NCBI RefSeq assembly: GCF_016127315.1
Contig: NZ_CP065997.1
Span: forward strand, 2,852,001-2,916,000
From: Achromobacter deleyi
GTDB taxonomy: Bacteria; Pseudomonadota; Gammaproteobacteria; Burkholderiales; Burkholderiaceae_B
Direction: 5' to 3'
Length of the DNA: 64,000 nt
Part shown: positions 25,027-34,107 of the stretch, piece by piece
Numbering within the stretch: the stretch's first letter is position 1
How the letters are laid out: every line of letters begins with the position of its first letter
Notes under the pieces: generated by a model
Databases searched by the model: none
What the model was told of the DNA's origin: nothing
The model's input: only the letters and a program-made list of their open reading frames with translations
Translations under genes and position numbers: made by a program

Positions 25027-25068
25027 GCCGTTACAAAATAATCGGGCCCGGCATTCAGGTTTTTTCGC
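25027..25068 (+). promoter_or_regulatory. candidate ECF-sigma promoter element upstream of receptor 1
   Basis: GCCGTTACAAAATAATCG at 25027-25044 is almost identical to GCCGTTACAAATTAATCG at 35067-35084, upstream of receptor 3, with one difference in 18. In both places a T-run followed by a C and CGC (25060-25068; 35100-35108) starts exactly 29 bp after the TTACAAA. Both lie between a FecR gene and its receptor gene. It is therefore a candidate promoter for the paralogous FecI factors. No similar element was found before receptor 2. Confidence 0.55.
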
Positions 25069-25150
25069 ACCGGCATCGTTCTACACAGGAAGGCGCGTCG
25101 CGCCGCGTCCCCAAGCAGGGACTTTCCTGTCCATCGCCGAACCGAAACCG

Positions 25151-27556
25151 TTGCTGATCGTGAATGCCTCTTCCGGGCGCCGCCTGCGCGCCACTCCCCG
25201 CTTTGCCCTTTCCTCCCTGATGCTGTCGCTGGCCATGGCGGCCGGCGCCTGCGACGCGGCCCAGGCCCAGTCGCAGGCGCCCGCGGTCGCCGTCGACATT
25301 GCCCCGATGCCGCTGGGCGAAGCCTTGTTGCAATGGGCCGCGCAGACCCGCCAGCGCGTGTTCTACGCGCCCGAGCTGGTGGCCGGCTTGCGCACGCCCG
25401 GCTTGCGCATGAGCGGCAGTCCGGAGCAGTCGCTGGCCCGCCTGTTGCAGGGGACGGGTGTGGCCTATCGCTGGCAGGGCGACAGCATCGTGCTGACGCG
25501 GGACGGCGAGGTGGCCAGCCTGTCGCCGGTGAAGGTGCTGGGCAGCGGCGATCCCGCGGTGACCGAGGGATCGGGTTCCTACACCACGCCGGCCACGTCG
25601 GCGGCCACCGGGCTGGCGCTGTCGCTGCGCGAAACGCCGCAGTCCGTCACGGTGGTGACGCGCCAGCGCATCGAGGACCAGAACCTGCGTTCGCTCGACG
25701 AGGTGATGGGCAACGTGGTGGGCGTGCAGGTGGTGGCCGAGGACAGCGACCGCACCGACTTCTGGTCGCGCGGCTTCTACATCGACAGCCTGCAGTACGA
25801 CGGCGTGCCCACCACGATCGGCCTGTCGATGTATGGCGAGTCCGACAATGATTCCATCATCTACGACCGCATCGAGGTGGTGCGCGGCGCCACCGGCCTG
25901 ATGACCGGCGCGGGCAACCCGTCGGCTTCGATCAACCTGGTGCGCAAGCATGCCAACAGCCGCGAATTCACCGGCTCGGTCAGCGTCGGGGCCGGCTCGT
26001 GGAACCAGTTCCGCAGTTCGCTCGACCTGAGCACGCCGTTGAACGAGGCCGGCAGCGTGCGTGCGCGCATGGTGGCGCTGTACCAGGACAAGGATTCCTA
26101 CATCGATCTCTACCACGCCGACAAGAAGGTGTTCTACGGCGTGATCGATGCCGACCTGACGTCGTCCACCACCCTCAGCATCGGCATGGACTCGCAGGAC
26201 AAGCGGCCGCGCGGCACCACCTGGGGCAGCCTGCCGGTGGTGTTCAGCGACGGCACGCCCACCGATTGGCGCCGTTCCAAAACCACCGCGGCGGACTGGA
26301 CCTACTGGCACACCACGCAGCGCACCACGTTCGCCTCGCTCTCGCACCGGTTTGACAACGACTGGGAGGCGAAGGCCGACTGGTCGCTGCGCAAGAGCAA
26401 GTACGACGCCAAGCTGCTGTACCTGTATGGCCAGCCCGACCGCGAGACCGGCACAGGTTTGCGCGCGTTGCCGGGCTATTGGAATTCCTACGCGCAGCAG
26501 ACCGCGCTGAACCTGCAGGTCAAGGGGCCGTTCCAGTTGCTGGGGCGTCGCCATGAACTGGTGCTGGGCGCGATGCGCAGCCGCTACAGCGAGGACTTCT
26601 ACAGCTATGGCCGCGCCAGCGCCATGCCAGACACCGGATCGTTCTACGACTGGGATGGCAAGTACCCGCAGCCCGACTGGACCACGTCGACGCTGCGCGA
26701 CACCGTGACGCACCAGCGCGGCGCCTATGCCGCGGCGCGCTGGTCGCTCAGCGACAGCCTGACCCTCATCACCGGCGGCCGCTACGCGACGTGGCAATCG
26801 CGTTCGCCGACGCGCGACCAGAAGGATTCGCGCCTGATTCCCTACGCCGGCCTGGTGTACGACATCAACAGCACTTACTCGGCCTACGCCAGCTACACCG
26901 ACATCTTCCAGCCGCAGGACTATCGCGACCGCAACGGCAATTACCTGGATCCGGTCGAGGGGCAGAACTACGAAGTGGGCGTCAAGGGCGAGTACCTCGA
27001 CGGCAGGCTCAATGCGTCGCTGGCGCTGTTCAAGGTCAAGGAAAGCAAGACGGGCGTGCCGGACGCCGGCTACATGGTGCCGGGTTCGACCGATGGCGCC
27101 TACAAGACCGCCGACGGCGTCACCACGCGCGGCATCGAGATGGAAGTGACCGGCCAGTTGGCGCCGGGCTGGAACACGACGCTGGGCGGCACGTACTACA
27201 CCAGCCGCGACGTGCATGGCGTGTCGGTCAACACCGAACGCCCGCGCGCCACGGCGATGCTGTTCACGACCTACCGCCTGCCGGGCGCGTGGAGCAAGCT
27301 GACGCTGGGCGGCGGCGTCAATTGGCAGATCAGCACCTACACCAACGTGGAGCTGGACGACGGCAACGTCACCGCGAAGCAGAAGGCCTACGCGCTATTC
27401 AACCTGATGGCACGCTACGACTTCAATGCCCGCCTGTCGGCGCAATTGAACGTGAACAACCTGTTCGACAAGAAGTACTACCTGGGCGGCGTGGCCAACC
27501 AGGTCTATTACGGCGAGCCGCGCAGTGTGTTCCTGAATCTGAAGGCGACGTTCTAG
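25151..27556 (+). CDS. TonB-dependent siderophore receptor with signalling domain (cassette 1)
   Basis: The product is 801 residues, starting with TTG (a GTG three codons on is possible). A signal peptide (about residues 1-40, ending QAQS) is followed by an N-terminal secretin/TonB signalling domain (residues 48-118: DIAPMPLGEALLQWAAQT, RLLQGTGVAYRW). A TonB-box-like LSPVKVLG leads into the plug (ETPQSVTVVTRQRIEDQN, DRIEVVRGATGLMTGAGNPS), and a 22-strand barrel ends in a terminal Phe. The signalling domain is what distinguishes cell-surface-signalling receptors from plain importers. Its siderophore cannot be told. Confidence 0.93.
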   Translation: MLIVNASSGRRLRATPRFALSSLMLSLAMAAGACDAAQAQSQAPAVAVDIAPMPLGEALLQWAAQTRQRVFYAPELVAGLRTPGLRMSGSPEQSLARLLQGTGVAYRWQGDSIVLTRDGEVASLSPVKVLGSGDPAVTEGSGSYTTPATSAATGLALSLRETPQSVTVVTRQRIEDQNLRSLDEVMGNVVGVQVVAEDSDRTDFWSRGFYIDSLQYDGVPTTIGLSMYGESDNDSIIYDRIEVVRGATGLMTGAGNPSASINLVRKHANSREFTGSVSVGAGSWNQFRSSLDLSTPLNEAGSVRARMVALYQDKDSYIDLYHADKKVFYGVIDADLTSSTTLSIGMDSQDKRPRGTTWGSLPVVFSDGTPTDWRRSKTTAADWTYWHTTQRTTFASLSHRFDNDWEAKADWSLRKSKYDAKLLYLYGQPDRETGTGLRALPGYWNSYAQQTALNLQVKGPFQLLGRRHELVLGAMRSRYSEDFYSYGRASAMPDTGSFYDWDGKYPQPDWTTSTLRDTVTHQRGAYAAARWSLSDSLTLITGGRYATWQSRSPTRDQKDSRLIPYAGLVYDINSTYSAYASYTDIFQPQDYRDRNGNYLDPVEGQNYEVGVKGEYLDGRLNASLALFKVKESKTGVPDAGYMVPGSTDGAYKTADGVTTRGIEMEVTGQLAPGWNTTLGGTYYTSRDVHGVSVNTERPRATAMLFTTYRLPGAWSKLTLGGGVNWQISTYTNVELDDGNVTAKQKAYALFNLMARYDFNARLSAQLNVNNLFDKKYYLGGVANQVYYGEPRSVFLNLKATF

Positions 27557-27637
27557 CGTCGGTCGCCCGCCGCGGCATCGGCTCGTGCAGGGTCTGCCGT
27601 TCGCTCGCGTTGCCCACGGACGGACGGCGGCCCGGCC

Positions 27638-28372
27638 TCAGGCCTGCTGGCGCGTCGCCGCCAGCACGATCTCGCGGATGCACACGCCGGGCGGTTGCGA
27701 GTAGGCGTAGTACACCGCGTTGGCCACGTCCTCGGCGGCCAGCACCTTGCCGCCCATGTCGGCCTTCCAGTCCTGGTAGCCGCTCTTGATGCCTTCGTCG
27801 GTGGTGTGGCTGAGCAGTTCGGTCTCGACCGCGCCGGGGGCGATGGTGACCACGCGCACATTGTGCGGCGACAGTTCCTCGCGCAGGTTTTCCGACAGGC
27901 CGTGCACGGCGAACTTGGTGCCGACGTAGGCGACGTGGTTGGGGAAGGTCTTGCGGCCCGCCACCGAGCTGATGTTGATGATGGTGCCGCGGCCGCGCTC
28001 GGCCATGCCGGCGGCGACGGCGTGCACGCCGTTGAGCAGGCCCTTGACGTTCACGTCCAGCATGCGATCCCACTGTGCGGGATCCTGGCGGGTGATGTCG
28101 CCCAGCAGCATGACGCCGGCATTGTTGACGATGGCGTCGGCGGGGCCGTACTGGGCCTCGGCCTCGCGCAGGGCGGCGGCCAGCGCGGCGCGGTCCGTCA
28201 CGTCGACCTGGCGCGCCAGCGTGTTCGGCAGGTTCAGGGCCTGCATCGGCGCCAGGCGGCGCGCCAGCAACAGCAGCGGGTGGCCCTGCGACGAGAACAG
28301 GCGGGCGGTGGCCAGGCCGATGCCGGAGCTGGCGCCGGTGACGACGACGAGGGGGCGTTGGGGGGTAGTCAT
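27638..28372 (-). CDS. short-chain dehydrogenase/reductase
   Basis: The product is 244 residues. The Rossmann motif VTGASSGIGLATA (residues 11-23), NNAGVM, ISSVAG and the catalytic YVGTK tetrad part are all present, so the enzyme should be active with NAD(P)H. It is similar to YdfG-like general oxidoreductases; the substrate is unknown. It is divergent from a LysR gene across 114 bp that carries an inverted repeat, which fits a regulator-target pair. It breaks the run of iron cassettes. Confidence 0.87.
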   Translation of the reverse strand: MTTPQRPLVVVTGASSGIGLATARLFSSQGHPLLLLARRLAPMQALNLPNTLARQVDVTDRAALAAALREAEAQYGPADAIVNNAGVMLLGDITRQDPAQWDRMLDVNVKGLLNGVHAVAAGMAERGRGTIINISSVAGRKTFPNHVAYVGTKFAVHGLSENLREELSPHNVRVVTIAPGAVETELLSHTTDEGIKSGYQDWKADMGGKVLAAEDVANAVYYAYSQPPGVCIREIVLAATRQQA

Positions 28373-28417
28373 GGTGGAGACTCCAGGTATTGGTTATTCA
28401 TATGCCAGAGGGGCTGA

Positions 28418-28458
28418 AAACCATTCTAGGCCCGGCTTTCGCGCTTGAAAAATGGTTT
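28418..28458. promoter_or_regulatory. inverted repeat in the SDR/LysR divergent promoter
   Basis: AAACCATT at 28418-28425 and AATGGTTT at 28451-28458 form a perfect 8-bp inverted repeat separated by 25 bp. It lies between the divergent SDR and LysR genes, a typical place for a LysR site. LysR sites usually have a T-N11-A core, so the two arms may be separate half-sites. Confidence 0.45.
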
Positions 28459-28486
28459 ATTCTTCTCGCATCAATCGGGAAAACTT

Positions 28487-29287
28487 ATGGATAACCGCCA
28501 GCTCAACGCCTTCATCGCGGTCTTCGAGGAACGCAACATCACCGCCGCCGCGCAGCGGCTGCACCTGAGCCAGCCGGCCCTGTCGGGCACCATCAAGAGC
28601 CTGGAGAGCCTGCTGGGCACGCAGTTGTTCGAACGCCAGGCGCGCGGCGTGTCGGTCACGGACGAGGCCCGCATCCTGTATCCGCAGGCGCGCCGCCTGG
28701 TGGCGCAGACCGAGTCGATGGCGCGCCAGTTCCGCCAGGATGCCCACCTGGCCGAGCTGCGCATCGGCGTCGAGGGCGAGATCGCGGGGGCGCACGTGCG
28801 CGCCTTCGTGGCGCGGGCGCGGCAGGCGGTGCCCAATCTGCTGCTGCACCTGCTGGAAGGCTGCGTCGGCGACGCCCGCCTGGCGACCGAGGACGAGCGC
28901 TGCGAGGACGAACTGTTCGTGCCGCTGTGGGACGACCCCTATGCCATTGCGCTGCCGGCCGAAGCCGGCGACGGCGCGGCCTCGCGATGGATCGTCTGTC
29001 CCGACCACCCCAGCCATCAGCGCCTGCTGCCGTATTACGGCGCGGCCGCCGGCGCGCCCGCCGCGCAGGCCGGCTCGTTGCGCCTGGCGCTGGAGCTGGC
29101 CGCGGCCGGCGTCGGCGCCTGCATCGCGCCGCGCTCGCTGATCGCGCAGCAGCCGGGCGTCGCGGCCCAGGATCTCGACGGACTGGCGCTATCGCGCCGC
29201 GTCGGCCTGTGCTATGCGGCGCAGGCGCTGGACAAGCCGGCGCTGGCCTTGCTGGCCGAACAGTTGAGCCAGGCGCCGCGGGAGTGA
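28487..29287 (+). CDS. LysR-family regulator (short)
   Basis: The product is 266 residues, shorter than the usual 300. The helix-turn-helix is clear (residues 2-58: NAFIAVFEERNITAAAQRLH, SQPALSGTIKSLE). The effector domain is shortened by about 30 residues compared with typical members. It is divergent from the SDR gene and probably controls it. Confidence 0.82.
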   Translation: MDNRQLNAFIAVFEERNITAAAQRLHLSQPALSGTIKSLESLLGTQLFERQARGVSVTDEARILYPQARRLVAQTESMARQFRQDAHLAELRIGVEGEIAGAHVRAFVARARQAVPNLLLHLLEGCVGDARLATEDERCEDELFVPLWDDPYAIALPAEAGDGAASRWIVCPDHPSHQRLLPYYGAAAGAPAAQAGSLRLALELAAAGVGACIAPRSLIAQQPGVAAQDLDGLALSRRVGLCYAAQALDKPALALLAEQLSQAPRE

Positions 29288-29352
29288 CAGGGGGCGCCAG
29301 GCGCCGGGGTTGCCGGGGAGCCCTGGCGAAAAGGGCCAGTCCATTTATAATT

Positions 29353-29371
29353 GAGAATAATTTCCATTATC
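29353..29371 (+). promoter_or_regulatory. Fur-box-like site before sigma factor 2
   Basis: GAGAATAATTTCCATTATC matches the 19-bp Fur consensus at 14 of 19 positions by hand alignment, the best of the three in the window, and lies in a larger TGAGA...TCTCA palindrome. It ends 37 bp before the sigma-factor ATG. Iron-dependent repression of cassette 2 is likely. Confidence 0.75.
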
Positions 29372-29408
29372 TCAACTGCCCCGGTGGACCGGCCGAGGCC
29401 GGATCGCG

Positions 29409-29918
29409 ATGCCTCCCTCTTCCTGCGCGCCCCATGCCGAGGCGCAGTCCGTTTACCTGGCCCACCACCATTGGCTGCGCGCCGTGCTGCAGCGCAAGCT
29501 GGGCAACGCGTCGGACGCCGCCGACGTGGCGCACGACACCTTCGAACGGCTGATCCGCGCCTATCCCGCCGAACCCTTGAGCGAACCGCGCGCCTACCTG
29601 CGCACCATCGCCAACCGTCTCCTGATCGGCCGCGCGCGCCGCGCCGCGCTCGAGACCGCCTACGCCGAATCACTGGCCTTGCAGCCGGTGCCGGTGGAGC
29701 CTTCGGTCGAGGCCCGCGCCCTGGTCCTGGAGGCGCTGGAGCAGGTCTGCGAGCTGCTCGATACCCTGCCGATGACCAGCCGCCGCATCTTCCTGATGGC
29801 GCAGCTCGACGGCATGTCCAACGGCGAGATCGCCGAGCGCCTGGGCCTCACGCCCAACGCCGTGCAGAAATCGCTGGCCCGCGCCCTGGTGCGCTGCTAC
29901 GCCGCGGTGTACGGTTGA
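29409..29918 (+). CDS. FecI-family ECF sigma factor (cassette 2)
   Basis: The product is 169 residues. Sigma-2 (AADVAHDTFERLIRAYP, YLRTIANRLLIGRARR) and sigma-4 (DTLPMTSRRIFLMAQLDG, ERLGLTPNAVQKSLARAL) are both evident. It heads cassette 2 and lies downstream of a good Fur box. The stop overlaps the next start by 4 bp (TTGA), so translation is coupled to the FecR gene. Confidence 0.9.
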   Translation: MPPSSCAPHAEAQSVYLAHHHWLRAVLQRKLGNASDAADVAHDTFERLIRAYPAEPLSEPRAYLRTIANRLLIGRARRAALETAYAESLALQPVPVEPSVEARALVLEALEQVCELLDTLPMTSRRIFLMAQLDGMSNGEIAERLGLTPNAVQKSLARALVRCYAAVYG

Positions 29919-30928
29919 GCGGCCGCGCCGAGGGCAGCCGCCTGCTGCGGCCGCACGCGCCGGAGGCCGGCAAGATCGATCCCAAGGTGATCCGCCAGGC
30001 GGCCGATTGGTGGGCGCGCCTGCGCGACGGCGCGACGCCGGCGGACCGCGCCCACTTCGAGCGCTGGCGCCAGGCGCTGCCCGCCCATGACCTGGCCTGG
30101 CAACGCCTGGTCGCGCTCACGCAAGGGGTGTCACAGGGCGTGCAGCAGGCGGGGGCGGGCGTGGCCTCGCGCGCGCTGCAGCAGGCGCCGTTGATCCGTT
30201 CGCGGCGCAACGCGATCCGCTGGATGGTGGCCGCGGCCGGCGTCGGGCTGGGCACCTGGGTGGCGAGCGATCGCGAGGCCCTGCGCGGCCTGGCGGCCGA
30301 CCTGCGCACCGGCACGGGCGAGCGCCGCAGCGTCACGCTGGCGGACGGCACCCGCGTCGAGCTCAATGCCGGCAGCGCGCTCGACCTGCGCTATACCGAT
30401 ACCCGGCGCGAACTGGTGCTGCTGGAAGGCGAGATCCTGGTGACCACCGCCCGCGATCCCCTGGGCCGGCCGTTCTCGCTGCGCACCCGCGCGGGCGTGG
30501 TGACGCCGGTGGGCACGCGTTTCCTGGTGCGTGACCTGGGCCAAGGCCGCGCGCGGGTGGCGGTACTGGAAGGGGCGGTGGACGTGGACTGTGGGCCGGC
30601 GGGCGGCGCGCCGCGCCGGGTGACGGCCGGCAGCCAGGCCGAATTCTCGCGCGCCGGCGCCTTCGACGCGGCCGCGCTGCGCCCCGAGGTGTCGGCCTGG
30701 CTCGACGGCATGCTGCTGGCCGACGCCATGCCGCTGGCCGATTTCCTGGCCGAGCTCGGACGCTATCGCGCCGGCGTGTTGCGCTGCTCCCCGGACGCGG
30801 CGTCGCTGCGCGTGGTGGGCGCGTTTCCCGTGGCGGACACGGACCAGGTCCTGGCGATGCTGCAAGAGGTGTTGCCGGTGCGGGTGCGGCGCTATACGCG
30901 CTACTGGATCAACGTCGGGCTGGCCTGA
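29915..30928 (+). CDS. FecR-family sigma-factor regulator (cassette 2)
   Basis: The product is about 337 residues, from a TTG that overlaps the sigma-factor stop by 4 bp; no ATG occurs before the N-terminal domain, which makes this start likely. N-terminal DUF4880-like region (VIRQAADWWARLRDGATPAD), one membrane helix near residues 93-110, then a FecR domain (RSVTLADGTRVELNAGSAL, LLEGEILVTTARDP, TPVGTRFLVRD). The C-terminus ends in YWINVGLA. It should act as the membrane-spanning anti-sigma/pro-sigma factor for the sigma factor just upstream. Confidence 0.87.
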   Translation: MSGRAEGSRLLRPHAPEAGKIDPKVIRQAADWWARLRDGATPADRAHFERWRQALPAHDLAWQRLVALTQGVSQGVQQAGAGVASRALQQAPLIRSRRNAIRWMVAAAGVGLGTWVASDREALRGLAADLRTGTGERRSVTLADGTRVELNAGSALDLRYTDTRRELVLLEGEILVTTARDPLGRPFSLRTRAGVVTPVGTRFLVRDLGQGRARVAVLEGAVDVDCGPAGGAPRRVTAGSQAEFSRAGAFDAAALRPEVSAWLDGMLLADAMPLADFLAELGRYRAGVLRCSPDAASLRVVGAFPVADTDQVLAMLQEVLPVRVRRYTRYWINVGLA

Positions 30929-31039
30929 CGCGGCCAATGTGTAACTGAAACGGCGTAATGGCGGATCTCGCGCTTCATGTAGGGAAAGCAGCCCCGACGA
31001 CGGGCGGCGCCGACCCCTCATGACACAGGATCCTTCTTC

Positions 31040-33505
31040 ATGCCTCGCCTCATCCCGCCCGCGGTTTCCGCCGTGAAAGCCTCCCGCCGCCGCGTTCCGG
31101 CGAGCACGCGGTTGCGCGCCGCCCTGTCCCTGGCATTGCCGCTGATGGTCGCCGCCGGCGCCGTTGCCGAGGTCCATGCGCAGGCCGCGCCGCGCACCGT
31201 CTCCTTTTCGGTGCCGGCCGGCGCGCTGGGCGGCGCGCTGGGGGCGTTCGGCATGCAGGCGGGCGTGATGGTGGCGTCCGATCCGGCGCTGACCCGCGAC
31301 GTGCGCACCGAGGGCGTGACCGGGACCTATCCGGTCGATGCCGCGCTCGAACGGCTGCTGGCGGGCACCGGCTTGCAGGCCGTGGCGCGCGCCGAAGGCG
31401 GCTATCGCCTGCGCCGCGCGGTCGATCCGCAGGCGGCGCTGCTGGCGCCCGTGACGGTCACCGGCAGCTACCAGGCCACCACCGACGGCACCGGTTCCTA
31501 CACCTCGTCCGCCGCCACCATCGGCAAGACCACGCAGGCGCTGAAGGACATTCCCCAGTCCGTCACCATCCTGACGCGTCAGCGGATGGACGACCAGGAC
31601 ATGACCAGCCTGCCGGACGCGATCAACAACACCACCGGCATGGTGGGCGTGCAGGGCGTGGGCCCGGGCATCGCGATCAACGCGCGCGGGTTCCCGGTGG
31701 ACATGCTGCAATACGACGGCGTGCCTTTGCTGCGCAACAGCTACAGCCTGGGCAACTGGGAGCAGGATTCGCTGGTGTTCTATGACCGCGTCGAAATCCT
31801 GCGCGGCGCGGCCGGCCTGCTGCAAGGCGCCGGGAGCCCCGGCGGCGCCGTCAACCTGGTGCGCAAGCGCGCCGGCGCGGAGCCGTCCGTGGTGGTGACG
31901 GGCAAGGTCGGTTCCTGGGATCGCTATGGCCTGCAGCTGGACGCCGGCAGCCCCTTGAATGCCTCGGGATCGCTGCGCGGTCGCGTGGTGCTGGATGACG
32001 AGCGCAGCCATTCGTACACGGACTACGTGTGGCACAAGACGCGCAATGTGTACGCCGCGCTGGATTACGACATCAGCGCCGACACCACGGCGGGCATCGC
32101 GGTCAGCAATCGTTTCAGCCGTTCGCGCCCCATGCTGGTGGGCTATCCGCGCTTCGCCGACGGCGGCGATATCGACCTGCCGCGCTCGACTTTCACCGGA
32201 TCGACCTGGAACCGCGCCAAGAACGACCAGACCGTGTTCTACGCGGACCTGGACCACCGCTTCAACGACGCCTGGCGCTTCAAGCTGGGCGGCGTCGCCA
32301 TGAACGAGAAGAACACCAGCGTGCACCAGCGCGTGGCCGATTCGGTGCAGCGCGATGGCAGCGGCTTGTCCTATGGCAATTTCGGCGTGGATTTCAGCAG
32401 CCGGCAGCGTGGCCTGGACATGTCGGTCAGCGGCGATTTCACCGCGCTGGGCATGAAGCAGGAGGTGGTGCTGGGCGCGAACTATTCCAAGCTCACCACG
32501 CAGGACCGCTTCACGCGGGCATGGAGCGATAGCGACGGCAACATCTTCGATATCGACCACAACCGGCCCTGGCAGGACATCGACTCCATCGCGGCGGCCA
32601 GCGGCTATGACAGCCGCAGCAGCTACGACATCCGCCAGAAGGGCATCTACGGCACGTGGCGCATCAAGCCCACCGAGTCGCTGGCGCTGATCGGCGGCGG
32701 CCGCGTGGGCTGGTACGACTTTGCCTACCGGTCCGCCGGCGAGACCTCGGCCACCACGGAGTCCGGCCGCGTCATTCCCTACGCGGGCATCGTCTACGCG
32801 CTGAACAACAGCTGGTCGGTCTACACCAGCTATTCGTCGGTGTTCGAACCGCAGACCGAGCGCACCGTCTCGGGCGGGCTGCTCAAGCCGGTGGAAGGCG
32901 CCAACTACGAAGCCGGCGTGAAGGGCGAGCTGGCGGATGGCCGCGTCAACGTGGCGCTGGCCGTGTTCCGCTATGACCACAAGAACCGCTCGGTGACCGA
33001 CTACGAAAGCGGCTTCGCGTGCGATGGCTGGTATTGCTCGCGCGCGGCAGGCGAAGTGCGCAGCCAGGGCTTCGAGGCGGAAGTGTCGGGCGAGGTGATC
33101 CAGGGACTGCAATTGTTCGCCGGCTACACCTACAACACCACCAAGTACCTGGCCGACCCCGACAACGAGGGCAAGATCTTCAACACCTGGACCCCCAAGC
33201 ACATGCTGCGCCTGTGGGCCAACTACAAGCTGCCGGGCGAATGGAACCGCCTGAGCGTGGGCGCCGGCGTCAACACGCAGACGCATACGTTGAGCTCCGA
33301 CCGCAAGTTCGCGCTGGCCGGCTTCACCGTCTGGAACGCGCGCCTGGGCTACCAGGCCACGCCGGAAGTGAGCGTCGGGTTGAACGTGAACAACGTCTTC
33401 GACAAGAAATACTACGTGCCGTCCTACAACACGCTCAGCAGCAACAACTACTACGGCGAGCCGCGCAATGTCATGCTGACCGTGCGCTACACGCCGAAGC
33501 TGTAA
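31040..33505 (+). CDS. TonB-dependent siderophore receptor with signalling domain (cassette 2)
   Basis: The product is 821 residues. The signal peptide ends near residue 48 (VAEVHAQA). The signalling domain covers about 52-118 (VSFSVPAGALGGALGAFG, TGLQAVARAEGG), a TonB-box-like segment reads LAPVTVTGSY, and the plug shows DIPQSVTILTRQRMDDQD and VEILRGAAGLLQGAGSPGG. The barrel closes with VMLTVRYTPKL. Two cysteines in CDGWYC likely form a disulfide in an outer loop. The preceding FecR and sigma factor should respond to its ligand. Confidence 0.93.
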   Translation: MPRLIPPAVSAVKASRRRVPASTRLRAALSLALPLMVAAGAVAEVHAQAAPRTVSFSVPAGALGGALGAFGMQAGVMVASDPALTRDVRTEGVTGTYPVDAALERLLAGTGLQAVARAEGGYRLRRAVDPQAALLAPVTVTGSYQATTDGTGSYTSSAATIGKTTQALKDIPQSVTILTRQRMDDQDMTSLPDAINNTTGMVGVQGVGPGIAINARGFPVDMLQYDGVPLLRNSYSLGNWEQDSLVFYDRVEILRGAAGLLQGAGSPGGAVNLVRKRAGAEPSVVVTGKVGSWDRYGLQLDAGSPLNASGSLRGRVVLDDERSHSYTDYVWHKTRNVYAALDYDISADTTAGIAVSNRFSRSRPMLVGYPRFADGGDIDLPRSTFTGSTWNRAKNDQTVFYADLDHRFNDAWRFKLGGVAMNEKNTSVHQRVADSVQRDGSGLSYGNFGVDFSSRQRGLDMSVSGDFTALGMKQEVVLGANYSKLTTQDRFTRAWSDSDGNIFDIDHNRPWQDIDSIAAASGYDSRSSYDIRQKGIYGTWRIKPTESLALIGGGRVGWYDFAYRSAGETSATTESGRVIPYAGIVYALNNSWSVYTSYSSVFEPQTERTVSGGLLKPVEGANYEAGVKGELADGRVNVALAVFRYDHKNRSVTDYESGFACDGWYCSRAAGEVRSQGFEAEVSGEVIQGLQLFAGYTYNTTKYLADPDNEGKIFNTWTPKHMLRLWANYKLPGEWNRLSVGAGVNTQTHTLSSDRKFALAGFTVWNARLGYQATPEVSVGLNVNNVFDKKYYVPSYNTLSSNNYYGEPRNVMLTVRYTPKL

Positions 33506-33540
33506 GGGGAGCGGCGGGAATCGGGGAATCCGGAATGGGA

Positions 33541-33559
33541 TAAAATAGTAACAATTCCC
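33541..33559 (+). promoter_or_regulatory. weak Fur-box-like site before sigma factor 3
   Basis: A 19-bp window with core AATAGTAACAATT matches the Fur consensus at 11 of 19 positions by hand alignment. It ends 26 bp before the GTG of sigma factor 3. The match is the weakest of the three and is listed because of position. Confidence 0.4.
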
Positions 33560-33585
33560 ATTTAGATTCCACCGCGAGACGCGCC

Positions 33586-34107
33586 GTGTCCTCGACCGAT
33601 TCCCTGCCCACCGACGCCGTTACGCGGATCTATCGCGAGCATCACGGCTGGCTGTCCGTCTGGCTGCGCAAGAAGCTCGGCAACTCGTTCGATGCCGCCG
33701 ACCTGGCCCACGACACCTTCGTGCGCCTGATGGCGGCGCGGGTGCGCGCCGGCGGCGGCGACGAGCCGCGCGCGCTGCTCACCCACATCGCCAAGGGCCT
33801 GGTGGTGGACCACTGGCGCCGCCGCGCGCTCGAAGACGCCTATCAAAGCGCGGCCGCGCAGCTGCCGCCGGGCGAGGCGCCTTCGCCCGAGGTGCGGGCG
33901 CTGATCCTGGAAACGCTGCACGCCATCGATGCCACCCTGCGTACGCTGCCCGCCAAGACCCGCGCCATCTTCCTGGCCTCGCAGTTCGACGGCATGGCGT
34001 ATGCCGACATCGCGAGCGCCCAACGCGTGTCGCTGGCCACGGTCAAGCGTCACATGCAGAAGGCGCTGACCGCCTGCCTCATCGCCCATCAGGGCGGCGC
34101 CGCGTGA
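33586..34107 (+). CDS. FecI-family ECF sigma factor (cassette 3)
   Basis: The product is 173 residues with a GTG start. Sigma-2 (FDAADLAHDTFVRLMAARV, LLTHIAKGLVVDHWRR) and sigma-4 (TLPAKTRAIFLASQFDG, AQRVSLATVKRHMQKAL) are visible. The stop overlaps the following GTG start by 4 bp (GTGA). It closely resembles the cassette 2 sigma factor at several positions, for example VWLRKKLGNSFDAADLAHDTF, so the cassettes may have arisen by duplication. Confidence 0.9.
   Translation: MSSTDSLPTDAVTRIYREHHGWLSVWLRKKLGNSFDAADLAHDTFVRLMAARVRAGGGDEPRALLTHIAKGLVVDHWRRRALEDAYQSAAAQLPPGEAPSPEVRALILETLHAIDATLRTLPAKTRAIFLASQFDGMAYADIASAQRVSLATVKRHMQKALTACLIAHQGGAA

Noticed and set aside
30929-31039. Copy of the TTACAAA element before receptor 2
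   Set aside because: The gap has TGTAACTGAAAC and TAATGG but no arrangement that keeps the spacing of the other two elements.
30131-33286. Minus-strand frame of over 1000 codons opposite receptor 2 and FecR 2
   Set aside because: It mirrors two clearly coding genes and consists of low-complexity Ala/Arg/Gly/His sequence.
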